A DNA stretch of 64,000 nt from assembly GCA_964017235.1 (NCBI GenBank), contig OZ024927.1:50845293-50909292 (forward strand), given 5' to 3'. Each line of letters starts with the position of its first letter. Within the stretch, counting starts at the first letter, position 1. The DNA is from Sabellastarte sp. h YS-2021 (lineage: Eukaryota; Annelida; Polychaeta; Sabellida; Sabellidae). Shown in pieces: positions 31,934-44,000 of the stretch. The notes beneath the pieces are model-generated. The model saw only the letters and a list, made by a program, of their open reading frames with translations. It did not search any database and was not told the origin of the DNA. Position numbers and translations under genes: made by a program.

Positions 31934-34900
31934 AAATTAAACAGATATAACACAAATATAAAAACTAAAGAGTTCACAGATAAAAATCCACAACTTTAAA
32001 TATCGCGCCAAACGAAAAAGATGCTATGACGTCACGTCCCTCTGGCGAGTGAGGCAGGAACTAGGCCACCTGGCGAGTGGATTGTAGTGTGCCGGTCCTG
32101 CCGGGGGTGAAACCCGGGACGTCTTTTTCTTTCGTTTGGCGGGACCGGCTGGCGCCGGGCTATAGCTATCGTCTGGTAGGTAAGATGTATTAACGCAATG
32201 AAATGACAACCTTCAGGTCCTTAATAATGCACAAATAAAATGATTAAAGATTAGATAGACCTTACCGTATACACCCTGATGAGGTAGACATATACCTAGA
32301 CCCTGGGCTTAGACTCCTGAAGACTTGGTTGTAGCGGATGTGCCCCCCCTTCTTTTCTTTCCGAGGATGACTGGATTGAGGAGAAGGGTCTAGGACCTGC
32401 TGTGCCGCTACTACTGGTCCCAGATACAGATTGTTGTCATTGTCCGACCAAGTAAGGTCTTTTAGATAAAAATTGGTAAAAGTGTTGTGAGCTTTCCAGT
32501 GACAGGCTTGCATGATCTGGTCCACCGATACCCCACCTTAAAACGCCTTTGAGGCTGCGAAGGCCCGAATGTCATGCGCCTTGACTTGGACTAAATCCAA
32601 GGCTTGCTGGTCTGCTTGTTTACAACAAAGTAGGATGGTTTGTTTCAACCAAGAAGAGAGAGTAGTGGGTCTGATGTCTGAGGTATGTCCTTTCTTGAAG
32701 GAGATGAAAAGGAGGGACCGGGAACCTCTTAGGTCCTTGGTTCAGTCCAAATAGTACCTCAGGGCCCGCACCGGACACAGGGCCCTGTCTTCTTTGAATT
32801 GTCTATCCACAATGGTAGTCAAAGCAGGAATAGTCACCGGAGACACACTTTGAGAACCTTCTCTTGCTAGTTGGTTTTTGGCTATGAAGTCAGAAGAAGG
32901 GAACAAAGTGACCTTTTCCCATTGGCCTAGATTAGATACTTTGTTTGTGACCCAGGCATGGATTTTGCTGCGGCGCTTGCCGGAGGCCAAAGCCAGCAAG
33001 AAAGCAGTTTTAAGAGTGAGATGTTTGAGGTCTGTGTCTTTCATAGGCTCAAAGGGTGCTTTTGTGAGCTCATTGAGAATAACAGAAAGGTTCCACTTGG
33101 GAAGATTTCTGGAACTTTTGGGGCGATCCCTGTGAAAACTGGAGAGCAACCTATGAAGGTCCTCATTATGAGCAATATGTTGGCCCGATGGGCCCAAGGA
33201 GTCAACAATGGCAGTCCTGTAACCATCAATGGTGGAGGGGCGCCTGTTTAGGTCTTGGTACAGATACATGAAGAAATCTGAGATTTGTTTCACAGATGGA
33301 GTGGAGAAATCCACCGAATTTTCTCTGCACCATTTTTCAAATAGGGCCCACTTTGATTTGTAGATGGTCCTTGTTGATGACCGCTGAGGTGCAGCAATTC
33401 TCTCTGCCACTTCCACAGAGAAGCCTTGTTCTTGGAGTTGTCCACTCCTAGACACCAGGTGTGGAGGTTGAGGTGCTGCAGGTTCCTGTGGAACACGTAA
33501 TTGTGGGACTGCTTGAGGAGTGTTGTCGACACCGGGAGTTGTAGTGGGATCTCTTTTGAGCGCTGCACTAGGTCCCAAAACCAGGGCATCCCTGGCCAGC
33601 CTGGGGATATTAGTATGATTTTTTGGATCACCCTGTGAAGGAGAGCTGTTGGAGGGTAAGCATAGGCAGTGAGACCCGTCCAATCTATGTTTAGAGCATC
33701 TATGTCCCAGGCCTTCGGGTCTGGGATAGGAGACACGTACAGTCGAAGCTTGTGGTTCAGATGAGTGGCAAATAGGTCCACGTGGGGAGTGAACCACTTT
33801 TGGGAGATCTGTTTGAACACCTGTGGATGTAGTGACCATTCGGTCGACTGTACCTGATTCGACCTGGAAAGTAGGTCGGCCATCACATTCAGACACCCTG
33901 GAATGTGCCTGGCTTTCAATGTGATGTGAGAATGATGGCACCAGGTCATGATTCTCCACAGGAGTGCACACATCTCCGCTGAGTGTGTTCCCCTTTGTTT
34001 GTTTATGTAAGCAACCACAGTTGAGTTGTCCATTGCAACTAGCACTGTTTGGTCCTGACACTGGTTTTGAAGTGTCTCAGGGCCAGAAAGACAGCTTTCA
34101 ATTCTAGGATGTTTATGTGAAGGCCTTGTTCCTGAGGAGATCACAGACCTTGGGTAGAACTTTGTTCTAAGTGAGCGCCCCAACCTTTGTTTGAGGCATC
34201 TGTAAAGAGTTGGATACTGTGGTCTTTGGGATGAAGGTCTGAGCCTTTCATCACATTTGCAGGGTTCTGCCACCAGTCTAGGTGTGCAGAGATGGATTCT
34301 GTCCAAGGAAGGAGACTGTCCATGGTTGAGGAAATTTCCAGGGCTCCTTGAGGTGAAACTGAAAGGGACTCATGTGAAGTCGTCCCTCCAGGACCATTTT
34401 CTCCATTGAGGCTAGCAACCCAATTAGAGACATCAAACATCTTGCAGTCAAAACATGTTTTGACTTGAGTTGTAGGATAAAATCCTGAAGTTTGAGCCAT
34501 CTCTCTTGAGTAGGTTTTACAAGGGCTGAATCTAGGTGGTACTCGTAACCCACGAACGAAAACACCTGAGTGGGATTCAGTTCTGATTTTTGTTGATTGA
34601 TGATCCATCCCAAGGACTGGGTTAGATCTACCACTGCCTGAGTGTTCACTAGGGCTTCCTCCCAGGATTGAGACCTGATCAGCCAGTCGTCCAGGTATTG
34701 GTGGAGTCTGAGCCCTTTGGAGAGGGCCATGAGCTTCACCTTCTTTATGATCATGGTAAAGACCTGGGGGGCCGTGGCCAGTCCGAAAGGTAGGGAGGTG
34801 AACTGGAACACCTGAGACCTGTGGCAAAATCTTAGATATTTCCTTCAGTGACGATGGATGGGGATGTGAAGGTAAGCGTCCGACAGATCTATCGACGCTA

Positions 34901-37567
34901 CCCATTCCCCTGGAATCAGGGAGGTCCTGATGGACTCTGGAGTTTCCATCTTGAACTTCTCTACGTGTAGAAAAGTGTTGAGCCTGCTTAGGTCTATTAC
35001 TGGCCTCCACCTTTGGTGAGGCTTGGGTACTAGAAACAGGCAACTGTAAAACCCGAGAGATTCTACATTTTCTACCCTTTCGATAGCGTTCTTTCACAGC
35101 AGAGACTGGATGCTAAGGCTTGGTCTTTTGGAAGGGCCTTGTATTCTGATATTATCAGAGGAAATCTGACCAAGTTTGGTTTTGAGAGGAATGGCAGAAC
35201 GTAGCCATTGGTGATAATGTTTAACACGTTGGATGAACAATTGTTTGCTTGCCAGTCTCTGCTGAAAGAACGGAGGCGACCTCCTACTGATGGATTGTTT
35301 GAGGCTTTGAAGGAGTCATTGGGGAGAGGGGTTTCCATGCCCTCTTCGAAAACGACCCCTGGTACCTCTGAAGTTTTGTTTTCCCCTGTTGGAAGAAAAC
35401 GATGGGTTACTGCTTTGAGAGGAATTGCCCCCATAGGGGCGTTTCCTGTAGGAGCCTCTTTTCTTGTGGGGACCACGAAAGGGCTTATTCTGGTAGGGTC
35501 CGAAACCCTGAGAATCTTTTGAGGTGCCTGTTTTAAGAAGGAAGTCCTCGCCTTCCTTTACCAACTGTGATTTAAACAAGGACGGCGGCCAGAAGGACGC
35601 ATTCCTGAGTTCTTGGCGCCTGGTTTCTCCTAAGTGGGGTTGTAACAGAGTCATTTCGGCTTCGCGCCTAAGCAAGCCAAGATTGCCCATTGAGTACAAT
35701 TCTCTCTGGAGAATATGGGCCAGTGATTTACTAAGGCAAGTTAAGGCCCTGTGTTGGATTAGGACGGTCTTATTCCACAAATCCAAATACTCACAGGCTT
35801 CCTCATATCCACGTTTCGCTGCTTTTTCAGGGTCGGCACCTTTCCTGATCTGAGACTTGACCTTTTTGGAGGTCGCTTTCAAGCTATGCTGACACCTCTC
35901 CAGAGTGGCATTACAGGAAGAAGAGGTTTTGGCAAAAGTAGTAGCGAAATTGAGAGTGGAAATATTCTGTCTTGCTTGATGTTCCAATTCTTTAAGAATT
36001 GGCATAGGGACCTTGCACATAGGAGCCCCAGGTGGTTTAGGAGAAATACAAATCTCGGCAAAGTCTGTGTTCAGCTCTTGTATTTTGTCCTCATAACAAG
36101 GCTAACCTACCTTGTACCACTTGGCAGTGAAGGGAGGAGGTTTGATGTACTTACCCTCAGGTAAATTTGCTGCCTGGAAGTCCTGATCAAATTTATTAAA
36201 GGCATCTTTGATGACTGAATTGAGAGGCAACATGGAGGAAGGACCTCTTGGCCTAAGTCCTTGCCTGCCTTTCTCATCATCAAGGCCCATGACCGCTGTT
36301 GAAGATCTAGGTAAGGATTCCCTAGGATCTGGAAGTTTTAGGATGCGTCGGAACGTATCCACCTCCTCGGCATATTGAGATGAGATGTCAGACAAGGCTA
36401 CTTCCCTGTAATAAGGAGGGTCAGGGTCATGTTGAGGGTGGTCCTGATCAGCGTAAGACTTCCCAGAGGGCTTAGGGGACCTATGCCTATGTTCAGGGGA
36501 CTGATCCTCGTCTGAAGATGATGGTAAAAATCTTAGGAGGGTGCATTCATTTTAGAAGCAGAAGAAGAGGTCTGATCCACCTCTCCTTGCTTTTGTAAAG
36601 ATTTCTGAAAATCTTCACGAAGACTATTGAACGCCTCCAACATACTGGCCTGAAAAGCCCCCATTTTCTGATCCATTTGTATGTCAAGGCGAGAAGACAA
36701 AGATTTTTCGAGATTAGCTTGTACTTTTTGTTGTAAAGCCGTACCTGGTGTAGGCGGGACAGTACGAGCTGGAGTTCGTAGTGATAACACCTCGAATGAA
36801 AGAGGTTGAGGGCGAGGCGGGGATGTAAAGAGACGATTCGCAGCCAATTCTAACTCTGCATGCGAGCCTCCATAGGATTCTGAAGAATTGTCACCTAATA
36901 GCTCAGAATCTATGTCTTCTGCTTTATTTTTATCAGATTTCTTAGAGTAGCGTTTCGTGTGGGTGATTTTTGCTAGTTGTTCTTCAGTGAAAGACGAGCA
37001 AATAGTACAGGGAGACAATAGAGTGACACACGGATCGTCGCCTTTACCTGCCTCTCTGCAGGTAGGGGAGTAGTTGTGATGATCAAATGGGTGGCAGAAA
37101 TGGTTACATTTTGCTGCACGAGGTTTGTCTTTGTTAGACTGGTGAGAAGACATGTTTTAATGCAATAAACAGAACGCAAGTAAATCCTCGACTAAAAATA
37201 CTCGCAGAAGAAAGCCAGTCGAGGCGAGCTCACAAAACTCAAAATAAGGACAAATTACAAAAGCGGAAGTGCTGAAAATTGGCCAGATTGTGCTTTATAC
37301 AATGATAAATGTAATACATAAAAAGGGACGTATAACAATAAAACTGCACTGAGATATAACTAGAAAATGGCGGTAAATACTTCCCAAAGACTGTAAAATG
37401 GCGGCGACCAATGAGAAAAGTGCTTACAAAGGGGCAGATCACGTGACAACCTGAGGCTACGGCCAAGAATAAATGTCTTTTTTTCTTAGACGTTGGTCGT
37501 AGTTCCTTGCGGCAACCAGTAAAGCATTCAGTCCCACATGGTAAGCTATTGTAGCACAATAAAATTG

Positions 37568-39840
37568 TTATATTAATGCATTCAGAATTGTGTCAGTTAC
37601 ACTTAGCAAGAATTGCATGAGGAATCCATTCCATTAAACTATTTTTAATGGTGCACCCCAGAGAAGGTCATTTAGGCTGATCAATGAGAATAATTTATTT
37701 TATTTATTTGAGGATTTAATTGTCACTGGAGACAATCAAAGGGCATCAATGGAGATTCTCCAAGTAGTTTAAGATAAAAATACACTAAAGGTTTTGTTTA
37801 GGCACTGAAAGAGACAATAAAATTCATTCATTGCATGTTAAAATTTTTAAGAAATCTTGTATCAAAATAAAATTATAAATTTTCACTTTTATTCTCTAGT
37901 GTTATAAGTAACTACATCTTATTATTAAATGGTGTCATAAATATAGTCCTATATAAGGATAATAAAGAATCATGTGCATTAACTTTGTCACTTTAATAAA
38001 TGTTAGCAGAGAGAATTCTGGGTCAAAGTGAATTAAATTCAAGGATTTCAAAAAAATCCCTAGCTAAAATTTAAGGGATTTCATGAATTCACTAGAAATT
38101 TGAGGGAATTCACAAAATTCCTGTTCCATTTAGGGATTTCACAAATTCCCTAAAAATATTCAGGGAATTTGCAAATTTCCTGATTACACAAATTCCCTGT
38201 AACAATATATATATCAATAAAGCATTTATACTTGAAAAATAGAAAAGGAAACTGGTTGTTGTTTAGTATATTAATTTTATTTAATTTTATTGACTTGTAC
38301 TATACTTTTTTCATGTTGCACCAGGCACCAGGTATAAAGTAACAAACAAATTTGCAAATGGGAACATGCGCAACAGAGAAAATTCAAATTCTAGAATTGG
38401 ATGAAATATCTAATTCTATAAGATGAAAGGCTAATTCAGTTATAACATTACACCTTGAAATAAGGATATATGTTAATATAATTATATTTCATAAATTTTT
38501 GCATTCAAATGAAACAATTGTAGGGTTTTACTTAGACTAATGTAGGATAGCTAGTCTAAATTAGTCTGCATAATATTATTATTGGTATCCAGAATGGTAA
38601 GATATAATTGTTTTTCTGTTGCTAACTTGGATTTAATTCCTCTGCAAACATGTTTTGTGCAATAAAATAGTTACTTCAGATCTACATAACAAAATTAATC
38701 CATATAAATACATAATTCACGAAAGAAAAATAATTTCACAAATTTGCTGTAGTAAATTGTATGAACCATTACAGTGAACTGAGCAATCTGTATTAAAAAT
38801 AAAATATCATACAAAAACTCATGAATGTTATGAACACACAAATTGTAATACAATATGACACACTGCATTGATGAAATATATTGTCATGGTAATAAACATC
38901 ACTGTGTTATCATTTATTCTACATTGAACTCAATGTCCTCAATTGAAAACCAAGTAGCTGTAAGCAATTTACAAAGACCCAAGATCCCTAAAGTCTGTCA
39001 CTTTTGAACAGATCAAGGAAGCTCTTGTCTGGTCCTGCTATAATTACTGGGTGTTCATTTTATTTTAGTGATTTTAATGAGTGTATATTGTTTTATCCTA
39101 AGAAATCATATCAAATTATAAATGATCAATACACAAGGCTTGGAGAGATAACAGGCAGAGCAAGTCACTAAAACAAACCACAAGTGATCCTCATCACCCA
39201 TGATTTCCTGCAATGTGATGCTTTTAAACAATGGATATAAATATCTCATGAGTTTAGATCACACAGTGCTTTGGCACAGTAAAATTTTTATACATGTCAT
39301 TCACTGCAAGTTTACATACATGGCACACAGCTGATAAATAGACTTTGCTGTTCACTTGTTGCTAACATATTAAAGTGTTGGACTCTTTGTGAAACCCATC
39401 TCTTGAGTTTCAAGTGAACAAAAATATCCAAAAGAACAGTTAATATAAAATTCATACAATACAAATGTACATCTGAATTCTGACATATTTTTCACTAATA
39501 CATAAAGCCATAAAATTTCAAAGGCACACTTTTTGCTGCCTTTTTTTCATCTGTGACTTGGAGGCTTCAGATTTGAACTGTAAGTTGCAGCTGAGATGGT
39601 GTACCACAGTGGCACCACAGTACTGCTGCATAGACTGGACGAATCAACAGACTGGACAGTTATTAAGGTGCCTTCTGTAGGATAGTTCCAGGTAAGAACA
39701 ATCACAGAAATATAGTGGAAACTCCATTGTCTAAGTAGATCAAGTCAGAAGACAATTTGGTTTTAATAATAGAAGATTCATAAAGTGTAAGTTTTAACTC
39801 AGTATAAAACTGCAGGAGAGTGGAAGTAAGTTCAAAAATT
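37568..39840. other. intergenic between the DIRS cluster and gene B
   Basis: Apart from the short-repeat cluster at 38,045-38,205, nothing is recognised. Confidence 0.35.
38045..38205. repeat. cluster of imperfect AGGGATTTCACAAATTCCCT repeats
   Basis: Direct and inverted copies of AGGGAATTTG / CAAATTCCCT occur about six times within 160 bases. This looks like a small MITE or a locally expanded palindromic repeat. The ends are not defined. Confidence 0.5.
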
Positions 39841-39846
39841 AGATGT

Positions 39847-39852
39847 TTTATT
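39847..39852 (-). terminator. candidate polyA signal of gene B
   Basis: AATAAA on the minus strand about 950 bases after the gene B stop codon. The 3' UTR length is plausible but unproven. Confidence 0.3.
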
Positions 39853-40798
39853 GCACTGATCAACTGAGAATGTATAGTAAAATTTACTTAGTTGTACACC
39901 CCAGGTAAACACTCAGTGACTTAGAAATACTTCAAGTATAAATACCTCAATTTATACTGGCTATAAATACTCTGGATAATGATGAAGGCAAGCTAGAACT
40001 CCCTCCTTCCACTGACAAATGTTCAAAACATATTTAAAATGTTTTTGCAGTTCTAGTATTAGCTACAAGCCTCAAATGAAGAGACCAAAGGCAAACAGAG
40101 CATGATGTAAAAGTTAAAACCAGCACCATGAAAAGTAGACTTGCTCCAAGTCTTTGTATTTCTTATTCCACCAAATCTGACATACATGGAACCATTATGA
40201 ATCCACAAATGGATAGGGATATTACTGTCAGAGATGAAATACAAATACTTTTGTCAGCCCCACATTCTGGTAAAAAAGTCATACAGTCCTCATATAATAC
40301 CTTAGACAAAAGGACTTGAAGAAAGTTTACATGAAAAGTAACCAAGAGATCAATGTTCTTACTGATAAAGAACAAAATCATTTTCATGGGAGGTGTAAAC
40401 AAAGCCTTGGTGGTCAAAATAAAGTATAATTTACCACATTTTCTGATACAATTCCCATAATTTTGAGCAAATGATTAATCATAAAAATGTTATCTTCCTT
40501 TGCCTACTCTGAGTCAGCCTCTCTTGCTAATTTATGGTAATTATATTTCCACAAAGTTGACAATGTGTAAGTTAGGTCTGTAAACTTTTCATTTGTACAT
40601 CACACAAGGCAGCTATTTTTTCTTCTTTTAGGATCACAGTAAAAGCTGTAGCTGTACAATCAAATCTGTATAATGAATTCTGTTGCATTTAATCTTTATA
40701 ATGGCCGATTCTGTAAGGCATTTTCTGCTGTCTATCTGAATCAGATTAATCCAGTATCTCCTGTGTTCAGCTACTTAGTTTCAGCTGATCCAAAGCAG

Positions 40799-41069
40799 CT
40801 ACTTTTTCTTTAGTGGTGCAGACAAAGCTCTAGCTGCCTGGCTGAACTTCTTCACCTTATTTATCGAGCTCTCTTTGCGATCCAGGGCTGCTTTTCTGGC
40901 CCTGTCCATGCTTGCCTGGATCATGTCTTTCTTCATGGATCCCAGGTCAGAGAGTTTGTCAGAGTATTCCTGTAGAGTGTTCTCCATGGCCTCTTTTTCA
41001 GTCACATTCTTGGCCAATGACATCTTATGGAAGAGCATGCGGAACTGCAGCATGGCATTGATTTTCAGC
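40799..41069 (-). CDS. LRRC74A: gene B exon 13 (C-terminus and stop)
   Basis: This 271-bp exon starts in phase 2. It encodes LKINAMLQFRMLFHKMSLAK, a predicted helical stretch TEKEAMENTLQEYSDKLSDL and the basic end ALSAPLKKK, followed by TAG. Confidence 0.85.
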
Positions 41070-44000
41070 CTAAAACAGCGCGGAGATGATATTTACACCA
41101 AAAACACTGAGACAGTGAAAATATTATAGCCTTAAATATGTCATGTACATTTTCAACCTGAGCATTGCCATTGGTTTTTAACTAAAATAGCAGTATGGCC
41201 ATGATTTTAGCCGAAAATAAAGTGTAACTTTGAATCTAAAGTCTAGCAACATATTGCTGATGGATGTTTAACCTACAAAACAGAATGGTTCAGAGTTTTG
41301 GTTACATTTAACAAAGCCAACTAATTTGAAGGATTTCAACCTTATACATAGCATGTCATCTATTTTAACAGAAAACAGTACAGTGTGCTGGTAAATGTAT
41401 ATTTGATTTATCTTGGTACAGTGAGAATTTACTTGTTACAGATATAAGGACACGTTTCAATAGCTTTGTTTATAGTTTTCAAAAGAAATACAAAAAAAAA
41501 CATACATAAAGGGACAAAGGCATAATAAAAACATCTTACGAAACTTGTCCAATTTCTGTCTCTTCAAATTTCAAATGTTTCTGCTTCTTCAAAATCTTTG
41601 ACACTTTTCGTTTATGAGCTTTTAATCCGTCCAACAATTCACTACAATGTAACAAAGTCCATCAATAAAACTAATGAGATTTAATGATATTTGCATTTTT
41701 GCATTGTGTGTGCATAATAAAAAATAACATTTGGAATACATTCTTTTGTATAAAATATTACAGAGTTTGAATAAAATTTCATTAAAAATTTACACCCCAG
41801 GCAAATGAAGATAAAAACAAACCACCTTTTGTTTCTAAAATATTTCATAGGTTCATAATTTTATGGAAAGTTATGTTTACAATGGTAAAATTTCTGAGTT
41901 TTACAACTTTTAAAATCACCACAAAATATTTGAACTTATCATTAATCTATAAATTTGAAATTCTTAGAAAATGTCAATCTGTGAGAAAGTTTTAGAATAA
42001 GATATAAATCTGCTAGGTAAGTAGCTGAGTAAATTGAAATCATGTGACGTACGTGAAATCCACCTCTCCATCATTGTTGGCATCTAAATGCTTGATTAGT
42101 TTGTCCAGAGATTCAGGACTCAGTGGAATATTTGCATTCTAAATCAAATTAAAAGTTAAAAACAACAGCTGAACATGAGCGATTGATCTAATCTTATGAT
42201 TAGTTACTTTTGTTTATAACAACCCTTTAAAACAATACTTAGAAGATCACAGGATTATCATTTTATAATGTGCTCATATAGTATTGATAAGCAGAAAGTT
42301 GTCAATCAAAGTGCAATCTTATATGAAGCCTCAATGGATGTTCTTGATTTTAGTAAGATTTCTCTTTTAATTACTGAATGAAAATTAAATTGTTGAAATA
42401 AGTGTTAGTTCTTGGCATACGTTCAGTATTCTTTTTCAAGCAAAAGTAAATGGCTAGTCAGTAGCCAGAAGCAACTTATCACTAATTCTTATAATTTTAA
42501 AAATATAAATTATTTTTCTGGTCTCTTTTCATTCAACATTTCATGGCCCAGCTGTATGCAATATAACTCTGTATATCTCACCAGCAGTCCTCCCTGAAAC
42601 TCTTCTCTGGAAAGAGACTGGCTACCATCAGCATCCAGTGAGGTGAACAGGTCCACTAGTCTGAGGTTACTGAGTCGCATATACTCCATCAACACAATCA
42701 TTGGGTCATCATTAAGGAATGCTTCAGACTCTCCACTCAGCTTGTCCAGTTGCACATAACATGGCTTCACCATCCCATACTTAATAAAAACCACGCGGCT
42801 ACGACGCATCTCTTCATAACGCAGTACAAAGTCCATGTCCACCATCTCTGTCTGATTAGATAGAAAGTTGTATAGTAAGGAATCTGAAATTTGCCACATG
42901 TGGAATTACTAATAAATTAAATAAATTGAGGTGAGATTTGTTGACTGTGTAGTAAATTAAGGCTTTTTGAACCAAAAAAATACCAAGTTTAAGACAAAAC
43001 ATCATTTTCCTGGCAAATTTTAGATTCCTTACTCTACAGTGAGTTAAAACATCAGTTGTTTTAATTATGAGTCAAAAGTAATGCATGGCATTAATTTACC
43101 ATCATTTAATTAATGAAATATCCAAGGTGTGTTTTCTTGTCTTCATAACATGGCATATAGTTTATGTCCACCATTTCTGTCTGATTTGATAGAAAGTGAT
43201 TGTTAAGTTAGATAAGACAACAATTCTCTTAGTATGTCCAGCTTTAAATAGCAATAACTCCTCAAAACATACTTAATGAAGCACTCATGGTGTGCTGTAT
43301 GTCTTCAAATACAGTATAAAGTCTGGGATATCATCTCTGTCTGACCAAACATAAAGTTAAAATCAAGCTAGTTGAGTCTTTTCTGTTACCAGCTTGTTCG
43401 GTTTTGTACAGAAGGCTTTACTCTATCATATCTATTCAGCATAACTTTTGTTTGAGACATCTCTTGATAAACTTATGCAATTTTTATATCTGCTGACACA
43501 TTTTTGTGAAGCTACTTCAAACTTTTTAAATTAATACAAAAGTAAATAAGCTTAAGTGACATTTTATTCACTGCTTCCCCATAACAGGACAGAAAATGTC
43601 AAATTATTATAATTTTGATTCTTAAAATGTGAATCATTTACAGCAACAATAACAGTAACAAGTGTTTAACGTTCAATTACTAGTAGTAGGAATTGCATAA
43701 AGTTTCATGAACAATAGCATTTTATTGAAATTTTATGAAATCAACCAGTATTTGACAAATAGTAATTTTCTGATATTACATGATCATGTACTACTATGAG
43801 AACTCAACATGCAATCTGACATCAGCAATTTAACAAGTAACATGGCCAAGAGTATTTCTTCTCATTATGCATAAAGTTGGTGAAAATTCGGTTCAACTTC
43901 CATCATAGACAGCGTATAACCAGCATTATAAGTACTCAGGATGGATGATCCTACAATTGTGACAAAATGTTTTTGGGATTCAGTTTTCACTTACTAAGTA

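Larger units (their letters stand above)
26443..32204 (-). mobile_element. DIRS-like retrotransposon, family 2, young copy
   Basis: Inverted terminal repeats at about 26,485-26,655 and 32,010-32,180 look identical over some 165 bases, ending in CTTACCTACCAGACGATAGC. The internal complementary region (26,700-26,812) is complementary to the two outer ends joined together, the hallmark of the DIRS1 group, which is thought to integrate a circle by a tyrosine recombinase without target duplication. The parts are a gag-like frame, reverse transcriptase with RNase H, and tyrosine recombinase. It appears nearly whole, with perhaps one or two breaks. The identical termini point to recent insertion. 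Confidence 0.9.
25799..37567 (-). mobile_element. DIRS-like retrotransposon, family 1, second copy, split by a younger DIRS
   Basis: The left terminus (AAGCTTACCATATGGGACTG, then GAACTACGACCAACGTCTAA) and the right terminus at about 37,390-37,567 are inverted copies with a few differences over 140 bases. The internal complementary region lies at about 26,039-26,150. A separate DIRS occupies 26,443-32,204, so the element's own sequence is about 6.0 kb. In minus-strand order the parts are gag-like at about 37,153-35,320, reverse transcriptase at about 35,480-34,280, RNase H at about 34,300-33,700 and tyrosine recombinase at about 33,420-32,260. It is broken by several changes but much better preserved than the copy at 19.4-25.4 kb, hence intermediate in age. 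Confidence 0.88.

Noticed and set aside
28288-33251. Plus-strand open frames across the DIRS cluster
   Set aside because: They are antisense shadows of the minus-strand reverse transcriptase, recombinase and gag-like frames.
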